Part shown: positions 25,543 through 36,000 of the stretch, in pieces
Numbering within the stretch: the stretch's first letter is position 1
How the letters are laid out: the number at the start of each line of letters is the position of its first letter
Source of the DNA: Agaribacillus aureus
GTDB lineage: Bacteria; Bacteroidota; Bacteroidia; Cytophagales; Cyclobacteriaceae
Assembly (NCBI GenBank): GCA_030442055.1
Contig: JAUJEB010000001.1
Span: forward strand, 1,860,001 to 1,924,000
DNA length: 64,000 nt
Direction of reading: 5' to 3'
Program-made: the position numbers and the translations under genes
Notes under the pieces: generated by a model
Database searches by the model: none
The model's input: the letters and a program-made list of their open reading frames with translations, nothing else
Told to the model about the DNA's origin: nothing

Positions 25543-27144
25543 TCAATCATTCCAGTGTGCTTCGATAACTTGTTGCAGATGCGGGTAATCTTCATCGGTT
25601 TCATTCAATTCTTCCCTCAACGCTGTTAATTGTGATTTTAAGTCAACCACAATTTCCTGGTATTCAGGATCTTTGTAACGGTTTCTGGTCTCAAAGGGAT
25701 CTTTGGTTAAATCGTAGAGTTCCCAGGCTGCCGGGGTAGGCTCAATAGAATATGATTTTGGGATCCACGACATAGAGGGGTTGCCGGTTTCTCTCAAATC
25801 AAATGGCATACCGTAATAAAAAATCAGCTTATAGTCATTTGTCCTGATGCCAAAATGCGCCGGTACGTCGTGGTGGGTAAGATGCATCCAATACCGATAG
25901 TAAGTGGCATTTCTCCAATTTCCAGGTGTTTCGCCGGCTGTGGCAACGGCAAAACTTTTGCCTTGCATATAGGCTGGAACCTCCCCACCTGCCAGCTCCA
26001 ACAACGTGGGTGCAAAATCGGTATTGTTAATTAGCAGATCACTCTTGGTACCTGGTTGGATCATGTTAGGATAATGCATAATAAAAGGCATTCTCATTGA
26101 CTCCTCGTACATCCAGCGTTTGTCCTGGTAGTCGTGTTCTCCCAACATCATCCCCTGATCACTGGTATAGACAATAATGGTGTTCTCCCATTGTCCATTT
26201 TCCTTCAGATGGTCAAATAAACGTGCAAGGTTGTCATCAACACCCTTAACACAGCGTAAATATCGTTTAAGGTATTCCTGGTAAGCCAGGTGGGTCCTTT
26301 CACTAGCATCATCCGTAACAGTATCAAAACCATACATTTTGACGTAATTCCGGTAGGTATGCCTATTGGACACCGAGGTTCCAATTTTATGTGCCAAACT
26401 ATCGTTTTTACCTTTTGTTGCCTCCGAACCAAAATATGGCTGGTTGTACAAATTTTCCGGTTCAGGAATTGCCACATCCGCCAGGTAATCAGCGTATCTC
26501 GGGGCAAATTCAAAGTCGTCGTGAGGTGCTTTAAAGTGATGCATCAAAAAGAAAGGTTGATCACTTTGCCGGTTTTTCAGCCATTCTATACTTAAATCGG
26601 TGATAACATCGGATGAATGGCCCTCGTATTTTACCAGGTTTTCCGGCCATTGTCCCTTTCCTTTCTCACGAAATTCGGGATCAAAATATTTACCCTGTAC
26701 CGGCAAAACTTTGTAATAATCAAAAGCCTCGGGCTCCCTCTTGAGGTGCCATTTGCCAATCACTGCTGTTTCATAACCCAGTTTTTTCATTTCGATCGCT
26801 AAATACTGCCGGTCACCGGGTAACGGATCATCTAACGTTTTGATGCCATTGGTTTGGCTATACTGCCCCGTCAGGATATTTCCCCTGCTGGGGGTACAGA
26901 TAGAATTGGTACAATAAACATTGGTAAATAACATGCCGCCACCTGCTAACTGATCAAGAACCGGTGTTGGGTTGATCGCAGCCAAGCGACTCCCATAAGC
27001 ACCCAAGGCTTGAGAAGTATGGTCGTCAGCCATGATGAAGAGAATATTGGGTTTCGATTTTTTTCCGGCATCATTGCAACTCCAGCAGGTAATCAATAAC
27101 AGGCTAAAAAAAATTAAGATAAGGTGTGAACGGTTTTGCTTCAT
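25543..27144 (-). CDS. Type I (S1) sulfatase lipoprotein
   Basis: This formylglycine-dependent sulfatase of 533 residues should remove sulfate from a glycan in the periplasm or at the surface. The leader ends in LITCWSC (lipoprotein). D40 and D41 (IMADDH) are calcium ligands, and C83-T-P-S-R is the C-x-P-S-R site whose Cys becomes formylglycine. GKWHLKREPE and HHFKAPHDDFEF carry further active-site lysine and histidine residues, and TSDQGMMLGEHDYQ supplies the second metal site. It is the last gene of a minus-strand pair with the AraC-type gene (227 bp gap). That gap holds a motif also found before the alcohol dehydrogenase operon. Subfamily and substrate are not determined. Confidence 0.93.
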   Translation of the reverse strand: MKQNRSHLILIFFSLLLITCWSCNDAGKKSKPNILFIMADDHTSQALGAYGSRLAAINPTPVLDQLAGGGMLFTNVYCTNSICTPSRGNILTGQYSQTNGIKTLDDPLPGDRQYLAIEMKKLGYETAVIGKWHLKREPEAFDYYKVLPVQGKYFDPEFREKGKGQWPENLVKYEGHSSDVITDLSIEWLKNRQSDQPFFLMHHFKAPHDDFEFAPRYADYLADVAIPEPENLYNQPYFGSEATKGKNDSLAHKIGTSVSNRHTYRNYVKMYGFDTVTDDASERTHLAYQEYLKRYLRCVKGVDDNLARLFDHLKENGQWENTIIVYTSDQGMMLGEHDYQDKRWMYEESMRMPFIMHYPNMIQPGTKSDLLINNTDFAPTLLELAGGEVPAYMQGKSFAVATAGETPGNWRNATYYRYWMHLTHHDVPAHFGIRTNDYKLIFYYGMPFDLRETGNPSMSWIPKSYSIEPTPAAWELYDLTKDPFETRNRYKDPEYQEIVVDLKSQLTALREELNETDEDYPHLQQVIEAHWND

Positions 27145-27231
27145 TTTATAAAAAATTTACAGTGTAGCGTAACTAATATGATTTTAAGGATGAACCTTGA
27201 TGAATGGCCTAAACTATCAAATTTGGCGGTG

Positions 27232-27246
27232 TCAAAATAAGACAAA
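27232..27246. promoter_or_regulatory. Candidate AraC-type site upstream of sulfatase
   Basis: TCAAAATAAGACAAA lies 88-102 bp before the sulfatase start; the near-identical ACAAAATAAGATAAA occurs before the ADH operon (28303-28317). Each is followed downstream by CTAATATA. The AraC-type gene between them is the obvious candidate regulator. Confidence 0.4.
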
Positions 27247-27371
27247 TGATTTTTTATCTATGACGTATGACTAATATACCCCCATATCCATGCCGAACAG
27301 CTAATATCTCCTTTTTTCAAAAATTGAAATTTAACAAAAGCTATGTGCCATGAATTTTGAAGCTTTCATAT

Positions 27372-28238
27372 TTACCTCTGATCTTCCGTAACGTGGTATT
27401 CTTTTTTATAGGAAGCAGGTGAGCAATGAACAAATTTTTGAAATTGGCGATAAAAGTACGGGAGGCTTTCGTAGCCACATTCGTAGGCAATCCGGGTAAC
27501 CTGATAGTTTGTTTCTACCAGCAACTTGCAGGCAAGATTCACCTTATATTCGTTTAAGAAAGTAAAAAAAGACTTATTAAGTGTCTTTTTGAAAAACCGG
27601 CAAAATGCTTCCTCACTCATAGCCACCAGGGAAGCCACTTCCTGTAATGTGATCTTTCTGCCATAGTTTTCACGGACAAAATTGTAAACCTTATTGATCC
27701 TGTCATTAGCTTCCAGGTTCAGGTTGGCGATAAAATTATCTCCCGACAACAGCGTGTAATCGCTGGAAACTGCCAGGTGATTTAATATTTCCAATAAAAA
27801 AATCAATCGTTTAAAGCCCGATTCTTTAAGGATTGCAAATAACATCTCTTCTACCTCGGTAGTTAGCTTAACGCCAAACTTAATTCCCCTGGAAGCCAAT
27901 GTCAGTAAATTATTGACGGCGGCAAACTCCGGGTTTTGAAGCCAGCCCTCACCGAGGAAGTTCTCCTTCCATTGAATGACAATAGAGCTTGCGTCGCCAG
28001 CGGAGCCTCCGGTATTTTTCCAACAGTGGGGTAAATCCGCCCCAAGCAATACCAAATCTCCAGGTTCAAATTTCTGAATGCTGTCACCAACATATCTCAT
28101 CCCTTTGCTACTCACAATATAAGTCAACTCCAGCTCGGGGTGATAATGCCATGGCGCATCAAATTCCCTGTCGCGATACAAAAATGCCTTAAATGAATTT
28201 TCCCTCGATGTCGTTATTTTTTCAAATTGCGCTTTCAT
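27372..28238 (-). CDS. AraC-family transcriptional regulator with cupin sensor
   Basis: The 288-residue protein has an N-terminal cupin (residues about 20-90, with HYHPELELTYIVS and FEPGDLVLLGADLPHCW) and a C-terminal pair of helix-turn-helix motifs (about 190-282, with ITLQEVASLVAMSEEAFCRF and ARIAYECGYESLPYFYRQF-type sequence). Such proteins usually activate catabolic genes in response to a sugar bound in the cupin. It is divergent from the alcohol dehydrogenase/esterase/PhyH operon (169 bp) and upstream of the sulfatase. A shared CAAAATAAGA[CT]AAA motif in both intergenic regions suggests it controls both sides. Confidence 0.93.
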   Translation of the reverse strand: MKAQFEKITTSRENSFKAFLYRDREFDAPWHYHPELELTYIVSSKGMRYVGDSIQKFEPGDLVLLGADLPHCWKNTGGSAGDASSIVIQWKENFLGEGWLQNPEFAAVNNLLTLASRGIKFGVKLTTEVEEMLFAILKESGFKRLIFLLEILNHLAVSSDYTLLSGDNFIANLNLEANDRINKVYNFVRENYGRKITLQEVASLVAMSEEAFCRFFKKTLNKSFFTFLNEYKVNLACKLLVETNYQVTRIAYECGYESLPYFYRQFQKFVHCSPASYKKEYHVTEDQR

Positions 28239-28301
28239 CTATGTGTAATAGCAAAATATTATCTATTTTAATATAATTTTCAAAAATATTATTTGATTAG
28301 C

Positions 28302-28330
28302 GACAAAATAAGATAAAAAAAGGCTAATAT
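28302..28330. promoter_or_regulatory. Candidate AraC-type site in AraC/ADH divergent region
   Basis: The segment starts GACAAAATAAGATAAA and ends GGCTAATAT, and matches the motif upstream of the sulfatase (27232-27246) at 13 of 15 positions. It lies 64-93 bp after the AraC-type start and 78-106 bp before the ADH start, a usual distance for an activator site. Confidence 0.4.
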
Positions 28331-28407
28331 AAATTATTTACACTTACCATTCGCTTGTTAACTTTAACATTGATCTTTGATAAAATAAAGTCAAAACATT
28401 TTAAATC

Positions 28408-29526
28408 ATGTCTAAAAAATGTAAAGCTGCCATCGCATTGGGAACCGGAAGTTTCTCAATTGAAGAGATCGAAGTTGAGCTTCCCCACCACGACGAGGTC
28501 CTGGTAGCCATAAAAGCCGCCAGTTTATGCCATACCGACCATGACTCCCTCCACTGGGGAAAGCCAATAGTTATGGGACATGAGGGAGCAGGAGTTGTGG
28601 CAGCAGTTGGAGAAAGTGTAAATAACCTGGCGGTGGGTGATCCGGTAGTGCTCAACTGGGCGACACCTTGCGGAACCTGCTTCCAGTGCCAGGAAGGCAA
28701 TCAACATATTTGTGAAAACAATTCTCCTGTAGTAGCTGGCGCCAATGGTTATACACCAGGGCATGCACACCTGGAAGGGACAAAGTGGAAAGGAAATCCT
28801 ATTGAGCGTTCCTTTAACATAGGTACACTGTCTGAGCTTACCCTGGTGAAGGCATCCGCGGTGGTAAAAAACCCTTCGCCAGATATGCCTTTTCCCGCTG
28901 CCAGCATCATAAGTTGTGGGGTTATGACCGGAGTTGGTTCGGTTTTGAACGCTGCCAAGGTTAAACCTCATTCCTCCGTAGTGGTCCTAGGTACCGGCGG
29001 CGTTGGGCTTAACGTTATTCAGGGCGCCAAGGTGGCTGAAGCTGATAAAATTATTGCCATTGATGTTAATCCTACTCGCCTTGATATGGCCAAAAAATTT
29101 GGCGCCACCCACCTGATCGAGGCAAGTAAGCAGGACACCGGACTTATCGAAGCATCCAGGGAGGTAAAAAAACTGACAAACGGACGTGGAGCCGACTACG
29201 CCTTTGAGTGTACGGCTATACCTGAACTAGGAGCAGCGCCACTGGCCATGATCAGAAATGCGGGGACTGCGGTGCAGGTCAGCGGTATTGAGCAGGAGAT
29301 CACGATCGATATGAATTTGTTTGAATGGGACAAAATTTATATCAATCCACTTTACGGCCAATGCAATCCACAAACGGATTTCCCCAGAATCATCGATTAC
29401 TACGAACGGGGGGCTTTAAAGTTAGATGAAATGATTACCCAAACCTACGCCATTGACCAACTACAACAGGCCTTCGACGACATGCTGGCCGGCAAAAATG
29501 CAAAAGGCGTCATTACATTTGATTAG
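28408..29526 (+). CDS. Zinc-dependent alcohol dehydrogenase (class III-like)
   Basis: This medium-chain dehydrogenase of 372 residues has all expected zinc ligands: catalytic C41 (SLCHTD), H58-E59 (MGHEGAG) and a Cys in IISCGVMTG, and structural C88, C91, C94 and C102 (CGTCFQCQEGNQHIC). The NAD loop is GTGGVGLNVIQGAK, with an acidic residue after it (IIAIDVN), which favours NAD over NADP. Its order of motifs is close to class III/formaldehyde dehydrogenases and related aryl-alcohol enzymes. The next gene, 11 bp downstream, is an esterase of the S-formylglutathione-hydrolase superfamily type, so formaldehyde oxidation is a reasonable guess (inference). Other primary alcohols are possible. Confidence 0.9.
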   Translation: MSKKCKAAIALGTGSFSIEEIEVELPHHDEVLVAIKAASLCHTDHDSLHWGKPIVMGHEGAGVVAAVGESVNNLAVGDPVVLNWATPCGTCFQCQEGNQHICENNSPVVAGANGYTPGHAHLEGTKWKGNPIERSFNIGTLSELTLVKASAVVKNPSPDMPFPAASIISCGVMTGVGSVLNAAKVKPHSSVVVLGTGGVGLNVIQGAKVAEADKIIAIDVNPTRLDMAKKFGATHLIEASKQDTGLIEASREVKKLTNGRGADYAFECTAIPELGAAPLAMIRNAGTAVQVSGIEQEITIDMNLFEWDKIYINPLYGQCNPQTDFPRIIDYYERGALKLDEMITQTYAIDQLQQAFDDMLAGKNAKGVITFD

Positions 29527-29536
29527 TAACCCAATC

Positions 29537-30328
29537 ATGTTTAGAACTACCGAAATCTCCAACCCCGATTTTGAATCCAATAATCTCAGGTTTATTACCA
29601 TAAAAACACCCCATCTAAAAGGGCGTGGAGATATATGTGTTTTTGTGCCACCGGATACCGGATCGGCGCCAATTCCCCTGTTAATCCTGTTGCATGGTGT
29701 TTACGGAAGCGCCTGGGCGTGGACGCTGAAGGGAGGCGCACATGTATCGGCTATGGAAATGATACAAAATGGTGAAATTAAGCCCATGGCAATAGCCATG
29801 CCCTCCGATGGACTTTGGGGTGACGGCTCCGCCTATTTGCCTCATAACGGTTATGACTTTGAAAAGTGGATTGTCGATGATGTACCTCAGGCTGTGATTG
29901 AAAACATACCGGCGGTTACTTCCACTTCAAAGCTGTTTATCGGTGGACTTTCTATGGGTGGCTTTGGCGCTTTAAGGATGGGTGTAAAACACGCCGAAAA
30001 ATTCCAGGCTATATCAGCCCATTCTTCTATCACCGATATAGAACAAATGCCTTTGTTTGTGGAAGAGGACCTTAGTCACTATTACCAGGCCAAACCGGAG
30101 GAAACATCTGTATTATCTGTTATCAAAGAACATCGCCACCATCTTCCGGCGATCAGATTTGACTGTGGCACCGAAGACCTGTTGATCGAAAAAAACCGTA
30201 CGTTGCACCGGCAATTGGCCGATGAAAATATTAAACACGAATACTATGAATTCGAGGGAGGGCATGAATGGCCTTATTGGCAAAAACATATCAGGGACAG
30301 TTTGCTTTTTTTTAATGGCCAATTTTAA
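29537..30328 (+). CDS. Alpha/beta-hydrolase esterase (esterase D/putative esterase family)
   Basis: The start at 29537 lies 11 bp after the alcohol dehydrogenase stop; a longer frame from 29453 would overlap that gene and is rejected. The 263-residue protein has the nucleophile elbow GGLSMGG (S139), an oxyanion region LLILLHGVYGS, an acidic residue in FDCGTEDLLI and the catalytic His in EGGHEWPYW. The layout is that of the Pfam putative esterase group, which includes S-formylglutathione hydrolases, feruloyl esterases and acetylxylan esterases. Close coupling to the dehydrogenase supports a two-step pathway (aldehyde or thiol adduct oxidation, then ester hydrolysis). A carbohydrate esterase role cannot be excluded. 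Confidence 0.85.
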   Translation: MFRTTEISNPDFESNNLRFITIKTPHLKGRGDICVFVPPDTGSAPIPLLILLHGVYGSAWAWTLKGGAHVSAMEMIQNGEIKPMAIAMPSDGLWGDGSAYLPHNGYDFEKWIVDDVPQAVIENIPAVTSTSKLFIGGLSMGGFGALRMGVKHAEKFQAISAHSSITDIEQMPLFVEEDLSHYYQAKPEETSVLSVIKEHRHHLPAIRFDCGTEDLLIEKNRTLHRQLADENIKHEYYEFEGGHEWPYWQKHIRDSLLFFNGQF

Positions 30329-30490
30329 AATCAAAAGTATACCCTGCTATCTCCTTCAATTCTCATTTTCGATGGCGTATTTCGCTATAATTAAAAGAAA
30401 ATAACAAAATTGCACCCAAGCGAGTTAAGATAGGAAAAGCTATCTCAGAGGTCCGCTTTGGCTTTATAATACACGTAACGATAAAATCAT

Positions 30491-31381
30491 ATGAAAACTG
30501 CTGTTAAGGATCTTTCCACCTACCACGAATTGATCGCTGATTTATTTAAAATGCCACAGACGGCAGCGGATTGGGAGCAATACAAGCTGCGTGATGACCA
30601 GGTAGCATTTTTTAACGAAAACGGTTATTTAGCTAATATAAAGCTCCTGGAACCGTGGCAAGTGGATACTTTAAACAAGGAATTAGCTGAAATTGCAGAC
30701 CCGGATCATCCGGGCCACTCATTGTTTTATGAATTTCATAGCAACGAGTCGGCGGATCCAAATGCGGTCTTGTTTCATTCGCTGGGACATTGGAGGATTA
30801 CGCAGGGTTTTCATGACATTTTGTGGAATCCCGCTTTTGTGATGGCTGCCAGTCAGCTACTGGGCAATAAATCAGTCAGATTTTGGCATGATCAGCTGTT
30901 TTGCAAACCGGCTCGTCACGGCGGGGTGGTGGCATGGCATCAGGATTATTCCTACTGGATCCGCACCTCGCCAATGCAACACCTCACTTGCTGGGTAGGA
31001 TTAGATAATGCCTCCACCGAAAATGGGTGTGTGCACTACATTCCCAAAAGTCATCGCTGGGGCTTGCTGGATAAACCGGAACTGGCCGGCGATATGGAGG
31101 GGTTGATGGATTACCTGACCGATGAACAAAAAAAGGCATTTAATCCGGTCCCCATAGAAATGAAAAAGGGTCATGCTACTTTTCATCACCCTCTGACGGT
31201 TCACGGGTCTTACGAAAACAAGTCGGAACACTCCAGAAGAGCTTTTGTTCTTAATGTATTTGCCGATGGAACCATATCAAATACCAATGATCCCCTTTTA
31301 AGTAATGTTCCCGCTATTCAGGCCGGCAAAAAATTGGAAGGGCAGTTTTTTCCATTGTTATTTGACATAGACCAGGTTTAA
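30491..31381 (+). CDS. Phytanoyl-CoA dioxygenase (PhyH)-family Fe(II)/2-oxoglutarate oxygenase
   Basis: The 296-residue protein has the facial triad of non-haem iron oxygenases: H150-x-D152 (AWHQDYSYW) and H238 (LTVHGS), with R250 as a likely 2-oxoglutarate ligand. The opening DDQVAFFNENGYLANIKLL is typical of the family. Members hydroxylate small molecules, and hydroxylation next to an ether or ester oxygen releases formaldehyde, i.e. demethylation. It follows the dehydrogenase and esterase genes at 162 bp, probably in the same transcript and ahead of a strong terminator. Substrate unknown; the neighbourhood of sulfatases and AraC suggests a modified sugar. Confidence 0.88.
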   Translation: MKTAVKDLSTYHELIADLFKMPQTAADWEQYKLRDDQVAFFNENGYLANIKLLEPWQVDTLNKELAEIADPDHPGHSLFYEFHSNESADPNAVLFHSLGHWRITQGFHDILWNPAFVMAASQLLGNKSVRFWHDQLFCKPARHGGVVAWHQDYSYWIRTSPMQHLTCWVGLDNASTENGCVHYIPKSHRWGLLDKPELAGDMEGLMDYLTDEQKKAFNPVPIEMKKGHATFHHPLTVHGSYENKSEHSRRAFVLNVFADGTISNTNDPLLSNVPAIQAGKKLEGQFFPLLFDIDQV

Positions 31382-31449
31382 AACAGTGCTCTTCTCTGAA
31401 AGCCCTGGCCAGACATCATAAAGAAAATACCGCTCAGACAGTGCTATAA

Positions 31450-31481
31450 AAAAAGGAATTACGGTGGCGTAATTCCTTTTT
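31450..31481. terminator. Bidirectional intrinsic terminator
   Basis: AAAAAGGAATTACG (31450-31463) and CGTAATTCCTTTTT (31468-31481) form a perfect 14-bp stem with a GTGG loop. The arms carry A and T runs on the outer sides, so it works on both strands. It sits between the convergent stops of the PhyH gene (31381) and the SusD gene (31505). Confidence 0.88.
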
Positions 31482-31504
31482 CAGTCAAAATGTTGAATCT
31501 TATT

Positions 31505-33067
31505 TTAGTACCCCGGATTATGTTCCAAATTGGGGTTGGCATTAAATTCATTTATCGGAAGATCCAGGTATTCCCTTCCTGGCCGATAAGCGCCAACGCC
31601 TCCACTTTCGGATTTGATCCCTGGTGTATCTACAATTTTTTCCTTCACCATGCCCCACCTCAGAAGGTCAAAGTACCTGACTCGTTCCAGCGCAAGCTCT
31701 TTTACGCGCTCATCTCTGATATCCTGCATGTTCATATTCAGATCAAAAGGCGGCATATCCACCCTGGCACGTACTTCATTCACGGCATCTACGGCAGCCT
31801 GTGTAGCGCTACCACCATTGGCCATCAGATCGGCTTCTGCAAACATCAGCAAGACATCGGCATATCGCATCAATCTTAAATTGTTGGGAGAATTTTGAAA
31901 ATTAGCCGTGGTAACACCTTCATCAAGGCCAAGGTATTTTTTACCAAATACCCGGTTTTCAGTGGCATCATACACTTCCTGATAGGTTTTTCCCTCGTAA
32001 ATCGTGGCGGCCAGCTCTTCACCCTGGTAGGTGGTAGTTTCATCCGTTCTCCAAAACAAAGTGTTGAATGCTCTAGGATCGATTTCATCATTGATGGTGC
32101 GTTCATCCAGAAAGAGATCCAATACCCATTGGTTAATTCTCATGCCATCCTGTCCTGTAAATCCCTGAGGAGCAATATCCGGCGTAAAGGAATTTGTCCG
32201 GCCTATTCCCGGGCGGTCTCCTCCCCAACCTCTGTTGTCGTCGAGGGTAAATTGAATTTCAAACACTGACTCTTGGTTGTTTTCAGTAAATGAACTGAAA
32301 TTATCTGCATAATTGTCAACCAGGCCATACAAAGGTGAGTTCATTAACTTTTGAAATTCGGTCTTGGCAAGGTTATATTCTTCTGTATATAAATAGACTT
32401 TTCCCAAAAGTGCATTGGCGGCACCGGCAGTTGCTCTTCCCTGGTTATTGTCATCCCAGGTATCTGGCAATAAGGTCTGTGCCTGCTTCAGATCGGCGAT
32501 CACCTGGGCCCATACCTCAGCCGGCGGCGCCTGGAATAAGGCATTAGGATTTTCAATCTCCGCTATTGGTTGCGTAATCAACGGAACGTTTAACCAGTTA
32601 TTCAGCAGATTAAAATAGTTCAGCGCTCTAAGAAAATAGGCTTCGCCGGTGATATTGTCCCTTGCCGTGGCATTTATATCTTCGATATTCGGCACATTGG
32701 CAATCACCTCATTTGTTCGGGAAATAGATTTCCAGATAGCACGCCATACCCATTGAACCATATTTCCGCCGGAGTTACCTTCAAATCTTCCGGGATCGGT
32801 ACGATCAGAAGTAGCAAAACCATTGACAATATCGTCCCGGTAATCGGAGAGGAAAATTTCAATACGACTGTAATACCAGATATCGGTGAAAGGGCTATAT
32901 GCTCCGATTATACCCTTGGTGGCATCTTCCTCGTTTTGCCAGAAAGTTTCCGGTGTAACCGCATTGGGGCTTGCCTGATCCAGCAGATCTTCATCGCAAC
33001 TTACAATAGCCACAAAGGTCAGCATTAACGTCATGTAAATGCTTTTCTTATATATATTTAGTTTCAT
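31505..33067 (-). CDS. SusD/RagB-type glycan-binding lipoprotein
   Basis: This surface lipoprotein of 520 residues binds oligosaccharides over the SusC channel. It has a leader ending in VAIVSC, the N-terminal SusD-like segment (PNAVTPETFWQNEEDATKGI), tetratricopeptide-like helices (AYFLRALNYFNLLNNW, then AANALLGKVYLYTEEY) and the C-terminal RagB hallmark (RLMRYADVLLMFAEA, RVRYFDLLRWG). It follows the SusC gene by 18 bp and ends the operon at a strong terminator. Aromatic residues that contact the glycan cannot be placed reliably by eye. Confidence 0.95.
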   Translation of the reverse strand: MKLNIYKKSIYMTLMLTFVAIVSCDEDLLDQASPNAVTPETFWQNEEDATKGIIGAYSPFTDIWYYSRIEIFLSDYRDDIVNGFATSDRTDPGRFEGNSGGNMVQWVWRAIWKSISRTNEVIANVPNIEDINATARDNITGEAYFLRALNYFNLLNNWLNVPLITQPIAEIENPNALFQAPPAEVWAQVIADLKQAQTLLPDTWDDNNQGRATAGAANALLGKVYLYTEEYNLAKTEFQKLMNSPLYGLVDNYADNFSSFTENNQESVFEIQFTLDDNRGWGGDRPGIGRTNSFTPDIAPQGFTGQDGMRINQWVLDLFLDERTINDEIDPRAFNTLFWRTDETTTYQGEELAATIYEGKTYQEVYDATENRVFGKKYLGLDEGVTTANFQNSPNNLRLMRYADVLLMFAEADLMANGGSATQAAVDAVNEVRARVDMPPFDLNMNMQDIRDERVKELALERVRYFDLLRWGMVKEKIVDTPGIKSESGGVGAYRPGREYLDLPINEFNANPNLEHNPGY

Positions 33068-33085
33068 AATCTTTCAATTTTAGTT

Positions 33086-36000
33086 TTAAAACGACAGCTG
33101 AACACCAAATTGATAAGTTTTTGCGGTGGGATAAGCTGATTCATCTACACCTGCATTAAAGATATCCTGGTTGGATCCCCTATCCCTGGTTCCTCTACCC
33201 ACCTCAGGATAATAGCCTGTATAATCGGTAATAGTGAACAGGTTCTGAATAGAAGTGTAGATTCTAACCTTGGCAATACCAATATTATTTAGTATGCTTT
33301 CAGGCAAGCTGTATCCCAATTGGAAGTTTCTTAACCTGAAGTAAGCTCCGCTTTCCAGGTAAAAGTCAGACATTCTTCTATTGTTGCCCGGATCCAGCAA
33401 TGTGTTTCTCGGTATGTTTGTGTTGGTGTTTGTAGGGGTCCATGCATTGAGTGCCTCGGCCAGGTAGTTACCCTCGGTATCAAAGAAACCGCGATACAGG
33501 TTGGCATTCAATATTTCATTCCCCGCTACACCGTTAAAAAACAAGCTCAGATCAAACCCTTTGTATTCAGCGTTAATGCTAAGACCATATTCGAAATCCG
33601 GAATTGGACTTCCCAGGAATGTCTGATCATCGGCGGTAAGCTCTCCGTCACCATCTATGTCAGCAAAAATAAAGTCTCCTGCCTCCGGTGAATCGTTGGG
33701 TCTGCCATCTTCGGATGCCTCCTGGTCGGATTGGTAGATACCAGCTACCTGATAACCATAGAACGCGCCGATTGGCTGTCCTACCTCTGTACGTGTCGCG
33801 CTCAATCCATTGGAAGTAAATCCTCCGCCTTCTATAGGATCAGGCACACCCAAAGCGGTAACTTCATTGTCAAGGATTGTAAAGTTACCGGTTACGTTAA
33901 ATGTCAGATCACCAATGGACCGTGAATAGGATGCTAAAAATTCTAGTCCCCTATTTTCAACACTGGCCGCATTGGTCGGGATCCTGTTATCAAAGCCTGT
34001 ATAGTAGGCAGGTTCCAAACCAACCAGTACATCTTCGGATTGCTTATTGAAATAATCGATAGTTACCTGCAGTCTATTTTCAAGCAAACCAAATTCAATA
34101 CCTATATCAGCAGTTTTGGTGGTTTCCCAAAATATATTTCGATTCACCCCTCTGGTGATAGAAAATCCCTGTGCCCTGACCTGGCCCGTACCAATGATAT
34201 ATTCGCTAAAAAGATTTAACTCGGGATCTATCGCATAAGCCGCCACGTTGTTCGAACCAACTTCACCGTAGCTGGCCCGCAGCTTAAGATTGGTGATTCC
34301 GGATACACCACTCATAAACGGTTCATTACTGATATTCCAACCAACCGCGACAGAAGGAAATGTTCCCCACCGCAAATCATCTCTAAACAATGATGATCCA
34401 TCTCTTCTCAATGTAGCAGTAAACAAATACTTTCCAGCAAATGAGTAGTTGACTCTCCCGAAGTAAGAACGCAAACCAACTACGCGTTCCAGCGATCCTA
34501 AATTACCCTGGTCATTTGGAGGCCGGCTGGTAACATTTTCGGCCGCTGCCAATACCCTGATATCATTGCTGGGGAAACCAGTACCTCGAACCCCGATTGA
34601 CCGGTTGGTTGTTTTTTGCTCAGTATAACCTGCCAATAGTGATAATGAATGTTTTCCAAAGCTTTTCTCATAACTAAGCAGGTTCTCCGCCAACGTAGAA
34701 AGGAAATTGGTATTTGTTTCATCCAACTGTGCAAAATCCTGCCTGCCAAGGGTTGTAGCATTAAAGAAGTACGTTGGCTTGAAGGTAAAATGGTTTTCAC
34801 TAAAATATTCCAATCCCAGATTGAGTTTATATGTCAGCCCCTTAATGATTTCGTATGAGCCGATTACGTTACCCAGGATAGTGTTTCTGGTAACCGTTCT
34901 ATCCTCCAATGTGGCCTGGCCAAGTGAGTTACCAATGTTACCAACCCCATAAATGGTGGTCGTTCCATCGGGAGAAGCAGTAGCAGTGAAGTTACCGTCA
35001 GCATCCCGAAGGGGTATGGTAGGCAATATGTCTCTTTCTTTGTTAAAAAGACCATTAGGATTATTAACAGTTCTGGTAAGGCCAATGGTCTCTTCCAATC
35101 TGAATTTTCCTTTGCTAAAGGTGGAATTGGCCCTGACATTCGTTCTGCTGAAATCGGAATTTCTCAATATACCGGTTTGATCAAGATGATTGGCTGATAC
35201 ACTAAAGGTAGTGTGTTCTCCGCCTCCATAGATTCGCGCATTGGCATTGAATATTGGGGCGGACCTCAAAGTTGCAGCCTGTATATCGGTATCAATAGTA
35301 GGATCAAACTGGCTATCATTGGCGGGGGCCCTGTTTACACCATCATTGTCATTGGCCCTGTTTCTAATATCGGCATATTGCCGGGCATTGGCCCAATCAA
35401 GGGTATTAACTACTTCTTGGGTACCGTAGCTAACATCTACATCCACACTCAACTCTCCGGCACGACCCTTTTTCGTAGTTACAATTACCACCCCATTGGC
35501 AGCCCGCGAACCATAAATCGCACTGGCCGAGGCATCTTTTAAGACCGTCACGGACTCAATGTCTGCCGGATTTAAAGCATTCATGTTTCCGGTTAGCATA
35601 CCGTCTATTACATATAACGGGCCCGAATCAGACAATGTGCCGGATCCCCGAATTGTGACCAGCGCATTAGCTCCTGGTGCACCACCATTAGACTCTACTC
35701 TGACGCCGGCGATTCTTCCCTGTATGGCCTGTGTGGCATTAGCCGCCACATATTTTCCAAGTTCATCACCTGACACGGCGCCAACGGCCCCGGTTAAATC
35801 ACTCTTCTTTTGCGTACCATATCCGATAACCACAATTTCCTGTAATGATTGTATATCTTCAATCAGTGCCACATCAATCCTTGATCTGCCGGCAATCTCA
35901 ATTCTTTCTGTCAGATAGCCAATAAAAGACACTAACAATATCTCGGCATTATCGGGAACATTGATGGAGTACATTCCCTCCACATCGGTGATCGCTCCTA

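Noticed and set aside
29453-29536. Longer start for the esterase gene
   Set aside because: It overlaps the alcohol dehydrogenase frame and gives an implausible N-terminus; the ATG at 29537 is better.
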